Of a stretch of DNA of 64,000 nucleotides, positions 1 to 13,362 are shown piece by piece; positions within the stretch are counted from its first letter, which is position 1, and every line of letters begins with the position of its first letter. A model generated the notes under the pieces. It worked only from the letters and a program-made list of their open reading frames with translations. It was not told the origin of the DNA and searched no databases. The stretch lies in the NCBI GenBank assembly GCA_018873245.2, contig JAEMBT020000003.1, positions 11,625,843 to 11,689,842 of the forward strand. The letters run 5' to 3'. The position numbers were made by a program, and so were the translations under genes. This DNA comes from Archegozetes longisetosus (Eukaryota; Arthropoda; Arachnida; Sarcoptiformes; Trhypochthoniidae).

Positions 1-3000
1 TGGAACGCTAAGAAGAAGGATCGAAGCAACACAAAGCCTATCACTTGATTTGACATATCTAGATATAGCTTTATATTTGATGAATCTATTGTGTCGTTAT
101 CTGCGAGACCAGCCTATAAATACAAAATTGATTCAATTAACTACTTGATTAATAATTTTTGGAAAATGTGTCACGAATTGTCAGTTTATAACTAATGATT
201 CAAAGTTAATCATAGGAAATAGTAGTTAAAAGTTGCTGTTTCAAAGTCTCAACTTCAGGTTTAATAGCTTTCTTGTGTTATTGGAGGAAATACTTCTTAT
301 TAATTGATTTTACAATTGAGAGATCGACAAGAAAAACGACGAACAACTGTTTTTGTACTGAATTCAATTCAAGAAATCTGTATGAGTTTAGAACAGTTGA
401 TTGTATGGGCGCTATCGCGCTTCGATAACTTAATTTAACCACTGCGTCTTATCAATATGTTCATAAGAGGAATGAATTGCACATTATTGAAAGCGAGCAT
501 CACTTATTAACTATAACACATTTAAATACTAACGAATTTTGTCGTTTTTAAGTCATAAATAATCAGAAATTAGAATCAAGAGTTTTTAATTCACTATTAC
601 GTATCAAGCAGAGTGCAAGCTTTCAATTATGTAAAATCAATCCCCTGTGTGAACAGACTCGGGAATCACAATATAAATCCTAAAAAGCTGGAAACAATAA
701 GCTATCGAAATTCTAGAGCATGTAAACAATAAATGAATCTGTCCATTGAAATTGCTCAATTTGATTCAGTATCAAAATAGCCAACTATGAAAACAGATGC
801 TGGTCGTTCTTCTCCACGAGTTCTTAATTAGTTTAGATTTTTACCAAAACTCTTCTCTGATTCAAAGCATATGAATAGTTGTGCGAAAAATGAAGCGCAG
901 CCCAAGCCTTGCCGTCGACCACTGCTTGTCGCGCTTCCTCTAACGAATCATAAGGCACTTGAACCACAATATCCTTATTAACAAAACCAAGATATTCAGC
1001 GCTGAGTCCTGGTGGATCTTCAGCGTTATAGACGGCCACCTGAATATTTTTGGGGTCTTGTCCGATACATATGCAAAACAAAGCGATTTGTATTGAGGGT
1101 AAGAAGAAGTAGAACAGTAGAATAGGCACATTTCGCTTCAATCGGATGCAGTTTTTGATAAATAAGGCATAAACACGTCTAATGTCAAATGCTTTTCTAC
1201 GGCCTGATGGGATTATGACCGTCGAGTTTGGAGCGTCGGTCGACTTTTCGCTGAATGACATTCTGGGAGTTAGACTGGAAGGAGTGGCGTTTGCGGACAC
1301 ATCTTTGAAGGTTGACGGAACTGGCACTAAAAGATTGCCTAAAATAACAATTTTCAGGTTAGAAGAAACTCAAGACTTGCGTAATTAAATGATTTGATGC
1401 AAAAATGGCATAAGTGAATACAGTGAAAATGGTTACTTATGCCGTTCTTTCAACAAATGATTGTAATATTTTCGATAATCTTGATAGTTTATTCTAATGT
1501 ATCTTCATCTTAATTTTCAATACCTTTCGTACTATTGATATTATTCGTATTGTTAGCATTATTTTTTATTGCATTGTTATCGTTCTTGTTATTCTCAATA
1601 TTTTCATTGATATCCTTTTTATCCTCAATAGCGTTCATATTTCTTAAGTTCCTCTTTTCCAAATCGATAGTCGAGATCTGCATATTGTCATCAAGACCAC
1701 TGTATCTCATAACATCTGTTTTAACCATTTCTGGAACTTGCGCTGAATCTAATTGACAAAGTTTTAAGAAGACAGCTTCCAAAGTTGGTAGTCCGTGGTG
1801 CTCAAGAAGTTTGTCAGGATTGTCTTGCACTAGAAGTCGACCGAAACGCATCAGACCTACTGTTTCTGCAGTTCGCGCTTCTTCTATATAATGTGTTGTT
1901 ATGATAACTGTCAGCCCGTCTTCGCGACATAAAGCGTCCAAATGTTCCCAAATTGCTTTGCGAAGAACTGGATCGACGCCTACCGTCGGCTCGTCTAATA
2001 TAAGAAGTGGTGGATGGTGTACTAGAGCTGATGCTAGAGATACACGACGTTGTTGTCCACCTTTTCATAGAAAGATAGAAGAAAATTAATCATTTTTAAC
2101 ATTTCTAAGAATTTTGATGAAATTTCCTATCGTTTACATAGTTTATGGAATTAGTTTTCGACTTGAAAAACGAACTATTTGTCTATTTTCGAAGGCATTA
2201 ATCAAGAGGAAAAACACTTTTTATTCAATATTCATAGGCGATTTGTTTGAAGAACTAATGATAAAATTCAATATTTTTTTGCTGGAATAATGAGATAAGT
2301 GATTGCTTTTCTAGGACTCACTTATCCCTAAAACTAACTTAAGGTTACATTGAGATTCTGTCATAAAGTAAGTGTTTGTGAAAAAGCTTCTAATTAAAAG
2401 TTGATTTAGAGTTAAGATAACGGAAACTAAACAAAGATTTTTGGGAAAAGTGATTAACTAATTACTGATTAAAATATTTTTACCTGATAGTTGTGACACT
2501 AATCTATTTTTTTCTGGCAAATGCAAAAGTGTTATTAAAAACTTGGTCCTTGCTTTGATATCTTTAGGTGACATTTTATATAGTTGTCCAAAATATCTTA
2601 AAGTTTCTTTAATTGTGAAGTCAGGAAACAGAGCCAATTCCTGAGGCATATATCCGACACCAGGACCTGGAACTGGACTGTATGTCGAACCGGGTTCGCG
2701 ACCAAAAACCCGAATCATTCCTGATTGGGGTTGCAGACGACCCAAAACACATCTCAATAATGTAGTCTTACCTTAAAAATCAATATAAAATTAATTTTTA
2801 AAAATTTCTGTCCAACTTCAAAAAGCTTTGAAGATAAGGATACTTTTGAATAATAAATTTATAAAATATATTCATTATTTTATGATTCAACTGTCACCGA
2901 GTAGTCAGCTAATGTTTAATAAAGTTTAATAGTAGCTGTTTAAATTTTGCTCTTGAAGGAGACTTTACAATTCATTAAGTATTTATCTATGAAATATCTA

Positions 3001-4651
3001 TTCAATTGTATGTTATTCTGTGACGCACTTTTCTAACGTACAAAATAATAATTTATAAAATATCAAGATGTAGTTAAAGATCAGGTTTTGTTAGTTTTTA
3101 ACTGAAGTTCATTTAGATTTTAGTTTTGTCGCATTAATAATGCTTTTAGTTTAATGTTCAAATTCAATAGTGATATTAGATTAGAAGTTGATAGAGTTGC
3201 TATTTCTACTTTGATTGGAAGATAGTGAAAGTTACTAAAAATGATTGCGATAAAACAAAATCTTAATTCGTAACCAAATAAGAAAAAAACTTATTTTACT
3301 GAAACCTAGATTGGATTTTATTTGAAAGATACTTGATTGGATAGAAGCCTGTGAAAAATATCAAAAACTTCCCTCAATTTAAAAGCAGCACAAAAAACTT
3401 GAAAAAGTTTAGGTCAATACCAACTAATTTAGAGCTCAGGCTATAGAAATATATGCGAAACACGATCGAATAACAGGTTGAATAATAAGATCAACTTTGT
3501 TGGTTTTGATTAATAGCTTATTTCTGTAAAAGACATTATTGTAATAAATTCTTAATTTAATTGTAAAAATTTTCATAATATAAATAAAGGTAATTTTTTT
3601 CACTCATGAGAGGGAACTTTTTGAATTTTCCACAAACAAAAGTATTTTTTTACCGTCAAGTTAAAGACTAAAAGCGAAATTATAAGCTATTATAACTAAA
3701 TATAAGCATAATTTTTTAATTTTTACACTTGCTTTGTCACCAGAGCCTACATCTAAGATTCAAAATTGCGTAATCTTTATGAAATGAATTTATCGCAAAC
3801 ATGTTTCAGATACGAACACAACATTTTAACATGGAGGAAGTTTTGCAGCTTAGCGAAATGTTATTTATCAATTATATTTGAAAAACATGCCTTTCTATTT
3901 CTTTGAGCAATAATATTTTTCACGAACAACACATATTTTAATGTTTGCATTGCAATAAGCCTTGAGTTCTTATGCAATAAATAATTATAGGCATTAGTTA
4001 TTGTCATCAATACTATTATATTCCGACTTATTTCTAAAGCATTGTTAGGCTAATTGGTGTTCAATAGTAAAAAATAATAGTCAACACATAAAAGCATAAT
4101 AAATAAATTGAGATGAGCTGAAAAAATGAATAGCTTTGTCTTTTAACTAGTTATGGAATATTATTGGGGATCAAAGTCCGAGAAGACGATTGCAACAATT
4201 TATTATTAGAAACAAAAGTATTTATTGAGATAATAAAATACTTACCACAACCACTAGAACCAAGTAATGCATAGATCTTTCCTTGTGGTACAGTTACGTT
4301 GATCTTCTTCAAAGTCAATAAACTTTTTTTGCCGAATCCATAAGTGAAAGTGACATCTCTTACATCCACAGCAACCGGTAATGTTCTCGGAGTGTCTTCA
4401 AGCGGTAGCTTGACATCTGATGGTGTTTCATCGATGACTATACCTTCATTAACGTAACCGCCGTTCGCGGTCTCTTCCATCAGTTTGGCCAGCATAAGCT
4501 GCGGGTGTTTATTGAGCTGCTCTTCTGGTGACAGATCATTTGAAGTTAGTCTTCGAAATATTTTAAGCGAAGCGTGACGGTCATCATTGATGGCCACCAC
4601 ATCGGCCTCATCTGAGGTATAAGCATGTTTATCAAATGGAGATTTCAACAT
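1..4651 (-). CDS. ABCH-type ABC half transporter, 5' part (exons 1-5, continues past left edge)
   Basis: ATP-binding cassette half transporter with the nucleotide-binding domain first and the membrane domain second, as in ABCG/ABCH. Exons on the minus strand: 4651-4246, 2771-2484, 2060-1524, 1338-845 and 113-1 (open). The joins keep frame (575 codons to the end of exon 4) and use GT-AG. Visible motifs: Walker A GSSGCGKT at residues 131-138, split by intron 1; Q-loop region GYMPQE; signature LSGGQQRR around 230, split by intron 2; Walker B LLILDEP; H-loop TTHYIEEA. A first hydrophobic helix follows (VPILLFYFFLPSIQIALFCI), then the extracellular start YLDMSNQVIGF. Residues 369-410 are Asn-rich (17 of 42). 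ABCH is the arthropod family with this gene order; substrates are mostly lipids in insects. Assignment to ABCH rather than ABCG is by recognition. The C-terminal membrane domain is outside the window. Confidence 0.85.
114..844 (-). other. ABCH intron 4
   Basis: The donor follows ...RRVL at 845 and the acceptor precedes ADN...YLDMSNQ at 113; both junctions are phase 0. No other gene or repeat is visible in this 731-bp stretch. Confidence 0.7.
2772..4245 (-). other. ABCH intron 1
   Basis: A 1474-bp AT-rich intron interrupting the Walker A codons (phase 1), with GTAAGT donor and TTTTTAAG acceptor. Intron 2 (2061-2483) similarly interrupts the LSGG signature. Nothing else is recognised inside. 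Confidence 0.8.
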
Positions 4652-4727
4652 GTTTTCAGCTTTTTACTGAATATTTTTTCTATATTTTGTTCTTTTCGGC
4701 ACGAATTTGTTGAGTCTTTTTGAATGA

Positions 4728-4728
<1 letters not shown>

Positions 4729-4762
<34 letters not shown>
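4729..4762. repeat. ATT trinucleotide microsatellite
   Basis: About eleven uninterrupted copies of a TTA/ATT unit lie 80 bp upstream of the ABCH start codon. Confidence 0.95.
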
Positions 4763-4763
<1 letters not shown>

Positions 4764-4769
4764 TACAAA

Positions 4770-7700
4770 ACAAACAATAAATTCTGTTATTCACTTTTTA
4801 ATTACTTGATTTATTTTAAGCTTATAGAAGCTTGTAAAACAATTTACTTTAGCGGAACTAATTTAACAAAATCAATTTATTTCCGAAAAAATGTTCACTT
4901 GTGAGCAATCAAATCAATTTGACTTAATGATCAATAATAAAATTTTTATAATCATTCGTTAAAATAAAGAAATTGATAGATGATTTGCATTCAAGCAGAA
5001 ACTCTCACAACTAGGCAGAGAAAAATTATTTTCATATTAATTACCTTTCAATAAATAAATTAATAAGATTTCTAATGATAAATAAATCAAACTTTAAAAA
5101 ATGAAAGAAATTGAAATCTTTTAAAACTATTTTACAACTTTTCTAACACTTATCACATACAAAAATCTGTTTAGTTATTAACGAATCACTGCAGCAGAAA
5201 CTTTTAAACTTAATTCTCCGAATAAGGTCTTTACTTAATCAAGCGTTTGTTCGATGTATTTTTCCTTTAGATTTATGCATATTATTGAGACATTAATGAA
5301 TACAAATGAGAAGAGCTAAGCTCAAAAAGTGAATGTGTTTAACAGGAAAAACACTAAAAAATTTTAAGAGGAGTGCATAAAATCGGGGATCCCTTGAAAT
5401 AAGTCTCTCTCATTGACTCTCTATTGAATTCGTAACTTTCCCTATAGATGTTTCCCTTAAGTGACTCTTTAGTTTCGTCACAGGTATCGTAAGAGGAAAG
5501 TTAGTGAAGAAATTTCCACGAATCATAAGCAAACAGTATTTTTTCATTCAAATACAAGTTCAGACATTAAATTGCATCAAAAATTGTTTGCTATTAAAGT
5601 AATAATTTATTGCAGGTCTTGCGTAGAAATGGCACCTCCAATAACCTGTTTTTCCTTCTTTCCCTATCAATAAGATTGATCTTAACTTAATAGCTCTTAT
5701 AATCGAAGACTCACTTTGGAAATAAAATTATTTTCGTTTTAATAAACTATTCAGAGTCTTTTAATTTTTTTGTATCATTTATAATTAATTTTAAGAAAGC
5801 TATCAAACTATAATTAGAAAATTAAAGGTATTTTAAAATAAAGTACCTTCTTAGTGTTATGAGAAATTTATCAACATTTTTCCCTCAATAAACAATTAAG
5901 TGCTAAATTTTAAAGATTTTTTAACTAAAGAAGTTACAATTCAATTATCATATCATGCATTTAAAAAATATGATTGACTATTTATTTAAAAGGCGTTTCT
6001 GATCAAATCGGAAGTTTTCAAATGACACTAACGTTAAAATTGTTTTTAAAGTTTTAAAGTTAGAAAAATGTTTTGCTAACAAACTGTAGCACACATTACT
6101 AATGGATGTTTAGTGTTTACCTGTAATTGGGTTAAGAGTGTCACAGATATTGAAAAGGAAAGTTTACCAAAACTAACATTCTTTGTTTTGCTAGAACGTG
6201 AAACTTTGGTAGGATTTCTATTAGGAATAAACACTAAGCTCATATTAAATTTGATTTAACTCAGAGAAAAAGTTCTGCGTTTTAGTATAGGAAAAAGCGC
6301 CTCGAGATGTGACGGACTTATGAAATATTCATTTTATAAACTATTGCATTAAAAGTTAATGATTTTTTCAGACAAAAATTTAGAGGATCTTTCAATTATT
6401 TTCTTAACCACAAATTATAGAATTTTTCAATTAAGTAAGAAAACTTTTCTATATTTATCTTGTCAGTTAATAATTATCAATACTATGTAGATAATTATGG
6501 TTTCACTTTAGAAAAAAAAGGAAAATTTTCACGCCAATTTTTAAATGTTTTTAAAACAACGACTGCAATCACGATAAATCAAAACGAAAATTAATTGGTT
6601 GAGAACTATTCTCTAAATCACTTGGATTTCGAGATAAATGAATCTTAAATTTTAAACCAAACCAGAAAATATGATAGAAACAATCATCAGTCTTAGGGAA
6701 AATCTTAACCACATTTAATATTAAGAATTATCTGAAGAAAAATAGTGAAGAAAATTCGTTTAATAAATAAAATACTTGAAAGCATTTACTAAAAATATTT
6801 TTCTACACTATATACAGTAAATCAATTGAATTGAAGTAGCGTTCAATGGATGAGAAACATTTCAATTAAGCCGCTTTTCAATAAGAGCTATGTTAGAAAA
6901 TAAATTCAAAGAATACCTGATTTTTTAATCTTGAGCTTTTTTCAATATATTGTTTTAGCTGAACTTATTTCATAAATACATTTTTATTAAACACTAATTC
7001 ACTTTCTCTATTCGTACAGAAAGACCTCATTCCTTCTGAGGCATTAACACTGAAAACTTGTGGTGCAATCGAAGAATGCATGACTCAAAACAAGATTTGA
7101 GATCGCAATAAAAAAAGTGGTTTACCTTCACTCTCATAAAAATTGTGCTCAAAGCATTTTGTTAGTTAAAATCGTGGTACAATTTTCTATTATAAATTCA
7201 GAGACATTCAATGATTTTGAAGACTATAAATTTGACTCTTCTCAACTTAAATCCTATAAATTTTTAGTTGTAAGTTTTACGCCATTTCGAAGATTGAATG
7301 TGTCACAAAATTTCAATTAAAATAATTAAGAATAGGAACTTCAATTTTCATTTAGAAAATCTCAGATCAAAAACATTCTAAAAATATAATTTATATCTTA
7401 TAAGAAGCTAAAATAATCAACCAATAAATATTGAAATCAATGAAAAAACTTTCAAAAATATAGTGTTTTAAAAACATGTGGAAAATTATTTCAAGTTTGC
7501 TTAAATCTAGTTCAATGATTCAGGTTTTACTAGCAATAAGTGTTTAAGGTTTTTAGAATTATCCTCAGTTATATAATCATAAATTGTCTGTATAAAAGAT
7601 TGAAGAGAAGAAAAACCCTAATAATAATTTCGTCAATAATTTTATCGTTTAGTAAATAACTCAATTAATCTGATTATAGTCTGATTGAATGTCTTGTTGA

Positions 7701-9350
7701 GATTAACTTTCACAATGTTTACTGAGGAAACCTTATGTTTGGTTATAACTATCTATCATTAACCTATAATTTAATATTTTGTATTTGAAACTGATATTCA
7801 AGGCTCTCGTAAGACTTCAGAAGCACACAGATTCGGAACTCATGTGAACTGCGGTAAGGCTGACACCAATCTTGAAAAAGCTCGAACTCTAATCATCACT
7901 ACCATTGTTAAGATCTGTTACATTATCTGCAGTGAAGTGTATTTTTCTCATACTAAAACAGTTTTAATCGCAAAATCAAGAACTAAAAAGCTATTAGTCT
8001 TAATATTTAGGGTCGTAAGTGAAATTAGCAGGAATTTAATTCCATCGATTAAACATTAAATTATGCTTTTGTATCAATGGGTGAATGCATTTTTGATGTG
8101 TATCTCAGAGTATCAGTTTGTTTGTGAAAACGCATTCTTTTTCATTTCATATGTAAGTATATCAAAGAGAAATTAGTGTTCACAATTTTTTCAATTAAGC
8201 AGATACTGTCTGAAGAAGCTTTCACAAAATAATGAAATTTGAAATCGAACGCATCGTTCATCCGTTAGCGATAATGATTAAGTTATGACGTTCAAATAAA
8301 TCAAAAAAGGGAAAAAATTCTAATCCTTATATGGATACATATTTGACCAAAGCAAACAAGTTTAGAATTATTTTTTTCAATCTATCATGAATATGTCATG
8401 TATACTTGTTATAATTAAACTTGTAAGTTATAACATCAGATGATTGATTCTATAAATAAGATATAATCAATAAAGAATCAAATTCTATATAATATTTTTT
8501 TAAAAATATCAAGTTTTCTGATGTGGTACGAAATTTTTCTCGGTTTTTTAAACAATCAATTTAATTATTAAAATTATATATTTAGAAGGTATTTAAAAAT
8601 ATAGAGTACTCAAGGAGAAAAATAGTGGTGCTGTCTCTCAAAAAAATTATCTTCAACATCAATGAAAGAATCTTGGCAACCGCCTGGCTATCTTGAAAAT
8701 CAAAATTTCCATATTAAAAATTTAGTTTTGAAGGCTTTCGTAATTACACTTTCTGATTTTATGTTTAAACTCAAAGACTTTAATCATTGTCGAGCGTTTG
8801 TTAGTTCCATGTAGTTCAGGATTTCATGCATTTAATGAAAAGAAAAATTTTTATCTATCATGTGGTTGTAAACATCAATTCATTTTGGTTATAGGCAACT
8901 ATAGGGAGTTCAACTTCCAAAAATATGATCCATTAAGATCCATTAACATAGCTGGACTTTATAATTATATTGTTTAAGGAAATCTGATAACAGCACTTTG
9001 GGAGCGAACGTTTCTTAAACTCAAGTTACATGTTTTAGCTCTAAGATTTCGATATAAAAATTCAAGGATATCTTTGACGTTAACATTTGGTATTTGTCAT
9101 ATGATTCATATATCTTACCTCATAGTCTGCAACTTATATCGTCTGGGTTAGTATACAAATTGTACATAATTTTAACCTACTGTATACATCCCAAATTTCA
9201 TAAACTGCAAAAGTTGGCTAATAAGAAGTTATAATTTCGATAGAGAGAAGTGGTAATTAATGTGGAAAATCCTTTTATATAAATGTTTGTGAGGTCTTAA
9301 ACATAAGAAATTTTTCGCAAGGTTCATATTGAAATCTGCATTGTATAAAC
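4770..9350. other. Gene-poor AT-rich intergenic DNA
   Basis: I see no supported gene. ORFs of about 70 codons at 7117-7320 and 7844-8059 have no recognisable motif, no splice context and composition like their flanks, so they are treated as chance ORFs. Confidence 0.6.
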
Positions 9351-9352
9351 TA

Positions 9353-9969
9353 TGCTCCGTTTCAAAAAAATTGAGAATCGTTTGATTGCATATAAAATCT
9401 CGAAGGCATGAGCAAATGAGATGAAAATCATGTAACAGCTAAAGAATATACCTGACAACAAGACTGCAAAAATTCGAGTTATTAGCTCGAACGCTTTCTA
9501 TAAAATTAAATTTTTAATTTGATGAGACGCACATTTTAGAAAACAAGTCATGTAAGTTAATTCCTGTGGAAACCTGTGACTTCAGAGAAGTTTTCAGAAT
9601 ACCACTTTCTTCAACATACTCTCAAGATCGAAAATCAAATCAAATTGAATACTTTTTATTAACAGTGTGGAAATTCTGAAAAAGTGGCAATCAGAAAGCT
9701 TCTCTGAATTGATTAGAATCATATATCAGTTTTAAGACTGACATTTTGACTTTGATTCAATTACTCAATTCTTTAGACATTGTATTCAAATTTATTGCGT
9801 AATAACTCAACTAAATCGAATGACTGTTCAATGTGGTGGTACATCGTTTGGAAGCCCTTTTAATAAGCTTTCGATTGATATATAATTTGATATTATTCTC
9901 AAACAAATGGAGTTTTTAGAATAAGATAAATTCATACAACTAAATTCTCAATTTGTTTGAAACGAGGTT
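9353..9969. mobile_element. Tc1/mariner-like non-autonomous element
   Basis: Inverted ends of about 25 bp (core CGTTTCAAA..AATTGAGAAT) at 9355-9376 and 9942-9967, with a TA dinucleotide at both outer edges. No transposase ORF is present. A related end occurs at 51284, with a weak partner near 51577-51602. Confidence 0.55.
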
Positions 9970-9971
9970 TA

Positions 9972-12350
9972 TTTTGCTCATCTGCAATTAGCCATCTATT
10001 AGTTATTTCAAACTTCTCTTACAATTATTGAGAACTAATCGATTTGAACGCATGCAGTGAGAAAATTGAACGTGTCATTAAAAATGCTGTTCAAGTTTAT
10101 GTTTTGTTTTCTAAACTATGATATTCGAGCCTTTTAATATTTTGATCACTGTATTGAACCTATATGGTAACAATTTAGCAATTTATAAGCAGTACACTTT
10201 AGATTGTCCTGTAGTTACTAGTGCTTCAAACATATAAATATTCATAATTATATCCTTCTAAATATATTGATTAAGAAGCTATCTTTCAATATTTCGTTGT
10301 GAATACTGAAAATCAGTACAGCATCAGCTACCTCAAAAAGACTATTGATGTATGAAAAAATATTAATCGTACATTCAATTAAAAGTATGCAATTATAGTT
10401 CTAAAATTCTAATTATGTTTATCTGATACGCTTTATCAATTCATGAAAAACTAAAATTTTCCGAAGTACAAAATAGGGTGGCGAAGGTTTTCAGTCAGAT
10501 ATCTCTTGATACAAAACGCATGATTTGAATCCTTGATTTCCAAAGGGCTTAAGTGACAACACTGTAAAAATGACATTTATATCTTTTTGTATGAATAATA
10601 AAACTTAGAATCAACTCCGATAGAAACGGCTTAAATCTTAGAGGAGACTACACTCTAAAATCGAGTTTGTTAATAAAGCCAAATGAAATCATATAACGTT
10701 TTTGTTTTCTCTCGATAATTGGTTTCATGCAATTAAGTCTTTTTGGAAATGAACCCTTCAATTAATGTTTGATCGAATCGTATGCTTTTCTCCTTCAAAT
10801 AATTTGTAATTTGCATCAGTCAATAAAGAAATTAAACGTTTGAGTTCTATTCAAGGATACAATACCTGTTATCAATTGTGATAGATAGTGAGATCATTAG
10901 ATTTCAATCCGATTAAGTTTATTGATTGACTGCCGAATCATAACGTAAGCTTTCATTATACAAGAAAAGTTAATAAAAATTCATAGTAAAACTGTTAGAA
11001 CGCAGGGTAGCAATTTTGCAATACTAGAAAGTTACAATATTTTATATTTGGTAAATTTGAAAAAGAACAAATCTAATTCTGAAGGATACGTTAGCCTTGT
11101 ATAGTACTTATTGAATAAGTGCAAGAAGTTCTTAAAGCCACAAAACCGTTGTTCATTTTCCTCTCCTCAGGTTTTTTACGTAACTAGTTACGAAACTGGT
11201 CTGTTTGACGTAAATAAGTTTAATAAGACATTTATTCAAATTCACATATCCTGCTTTAATGATTAAGTATCGAACTAATCAAGTTTTCATTTAAACATAC
11301 GCGACCCGTTGAATAGCAGTTTTTAATTAAGAATAGAATAAATATTGGACATATTTGAATTTTTTCTATGTTATAATTAGCTTTTAAGTAAATATCAACT
11401 GTAGATTTTATTAGAAAGATACGTGTGATACAGGAAAAACTTTTGTATGTTAGTTCTCAAAAAGTTAGTTTCAAAGACAACAATCGAGTTAAAGAGTGAT
11501 TATTTTGATCTTTTGTATTGTTTTATATTACGACAAAAGAATTTCGAAACTTAAAATAAAGTTAAAATAAATTTTTGACCAAAACTACTTACTATTTAAT
11601 TGAGTAGCTTTGAACACTTTCCAGACATAACTTGAGTAACTTTGTTTCTGATAGAAATTATGCGCAAAATAAGAACCTGTACACTTTTCATTGAAATTAT
11701 TGATTCGAATTAACATTCAATGAATTTGATGTACTTCTTGAGCCTTACGCGCATTGAAAAATGTTAAACACTTGAAGTGCGCTAAGTATTTATTTTCTTG
11801 ACATTGAATTACAAACAAAAGTTGATTTTGTCTTTTGCCAGATCTCAAGGTTCCGAACTTTGATTTGTTCAATAAATACTAAATGAATCTCAAATAAGTA
11901 TATAGTTTTGTTTTTGAACATTATTTTAATTTTAATATAGTTTACCAAAATGTTTAGTTATAAAAGATTGAATGCACAACAACCGCAAATAATTACAGTT
12001 CTTTTATTTATGTCGTGAGACAAATTTGCACAAATAAAGGCTTCGAAGTTCATTACACGTGATATACGTCTAGAAATAAACAATTATTTTGAAGCAATAC
12101 TTAATTTGATTGAATAATACCTCTTTAAATCTATCAGTTTTAAAAAATATTTACTAAGTTTGTCCATTTAAGCAACTTATTTATCATTAGCTGAAATGCT
12201 GTTATTCAGTACTAATCCAAGGTTTTCTCTGCTAATTAGTATTCGTAGCAGTCATTCGACCAGTTGAAAAATCAATTCATCTTAATTAGGGATTTTCGAC
12301 AGGAATACCAACGATATTTAGGAAAATTTTTATAATTGTTTTTCCTCGGA
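9972..12350. other. Intergenic DNA, nothing recognised
   Basis: AT-rich, no ORF above 60 codons with any recognisable feature, no paired terminal repeats found by eye. Confidence 0.5.
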
Positions 12351-12354
12351 AAAT

Positions 12355-12360
12355 TTTATT
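12355..12360 (-). terminator. Polyadenylation signal AATAAA
   Basis: AATAAA on the minus strand, ten bases after the stop codon of the TQT-motif protein, suggesting a very short 3' UTR. Confidence 0.5.
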
Positions 12361-12369
12361 TGTTTTTCA

Positions 12370-13200
12370 TCAGCAATAACTTGAATAATCGCTTGAATCG
12401 TAAAAATAAGGCATTTCTCCAATAGAGAACTCATAACTGTTACGACTTTTTTCTTCGTCAGTCAATGAATCGGTTTGTGTGAATCGATTACTACTTTTTG
12501 CATTAATCACTTTCTCTTGAATGAAAAAAGTTTGATTTGCTCTTTCACACGTTGTTAGTTCTGTTTGAGTACCAAAATCTTTACTTTCAATACCAAACTT
12601 ATATTGTGTCGACTTTTCAATAGTTGAATAATGAGTTTGCGTGCACTGTGTTAAACACTTAACACCATTGGTATTGTTTGACGATATAACTGATGAATTG
12701 ATTTGAGTCGCACTCTTAATCACTTGTTTTAACTGATTTATTAAAACACTCATATCTAGATTGTTATCTGTTGTCTGTTCACTTTCTGTTTGAACGGATT
12801 TTGATTCTGGAAAACGAATAGGAGATAGAGCTCTGTCTATAAGTGTAGGCTTTTCCACATGCTTTGCACATTTTTCATATTCAAAGTTGTGATCACTCAT
12901 TAATGACAGAATCATTTTCTTCTCACAACAATTGAAATCGAGTTGTTTTGGTTCGCATAATAGATATGCGGATTGTATAGAGTTTTGGCTCAAAACAGGA
13001 CTTGCATTGGATTGAGATCTTTGTTCGTATTGTTGTTTCTGTGATAAAAGCGATGATAAATAAGTGTAATAACTATTTTGCAATTGATTTGTTTGCTGTG
13101 CCGATAATTTGAGTCTATTTTGTTCTTCGAGTAATTTTTCCATTTCTTCAATAATTTGTATTTGATTTACTGATTTTTGAAATCCAGTTATTGAACTCAT
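12370..13200 (-). CDS. Single-exon protein with a row of TQT (LC8/dynein light chain) binding motifs
   Basis: 276 aa, uninterrupted, ATG to TGA followed by a second in-frame TGA. Residues 12-60 (IIEEMEKLLEEQNRL onward) look helical/coiled coil; the rest is Ser/Thr/Gln-rich and probably disordered. Six short motifs built on the LC8 (DYNLL) anchor xTQT are spaced through the second half: SVQTE (Gln137), CTQTH (188), STQYK (199), GTQTE (212), ANQTF (223) and FTQTD (242). The spacings between the last five (11, 13, 11, 19) are like those of known multivalent LC8 partners. I do not recognise the orthologue. By family knowledge such proteins are dimerised and stiffened by LC8 and act at centrosomes, nuclear pores or transcription complexes. 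The binding is an inference from motifs; the ORF itself is well supported by length in AT-rich DNA. Confidence 0.75.
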   Translation of the reverse strand: MSSITGFQKSVNQIQIIEEMEKLLEEQNRLKLSAQQTNQLQNSYYTYLSSLLSQKQQYEQRSQSNASPVLSQNSIQSAYLLCEPKQLDFNCCEKKMILSLMSDHNFEYEKCAKHVEKPTLIDRALSPIRFPESKSVQTESEQTTDNNLDMSVLINQLKQVIKSATQINSSVISSNNTNGVKCLTQCTQTHYSTIEKSTQYKFGIESKDFGTQTELTTCERANQTFFIQEKVINAKSSNRFTQTDSLTDEEKSRNSYEFSIGEMPYFYDSSDYSSYC

Positions 13201-13362
13201 TTTTTATAACTTCATCCGTAATATTCGTGTATTGAACTGCTGTTAAGTTATTAGCTTTGGAATGAATACAAATTCATTAGTTTATAATCAATGATGAAAT
13301 AAAATGAACAACTTTTAAATAATGATTAAAATAATCATAAGTAATGATTGACAGAATTAGAT

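Noticed and set aside
1510-1941. ABCH exon 3 read through to its own stop as the gene end
   Set aside because: The frame to the stop is the retained-intron reading; joining at AAAG|GTATTG to 1338 gives a continuous frame into the membrane domain.
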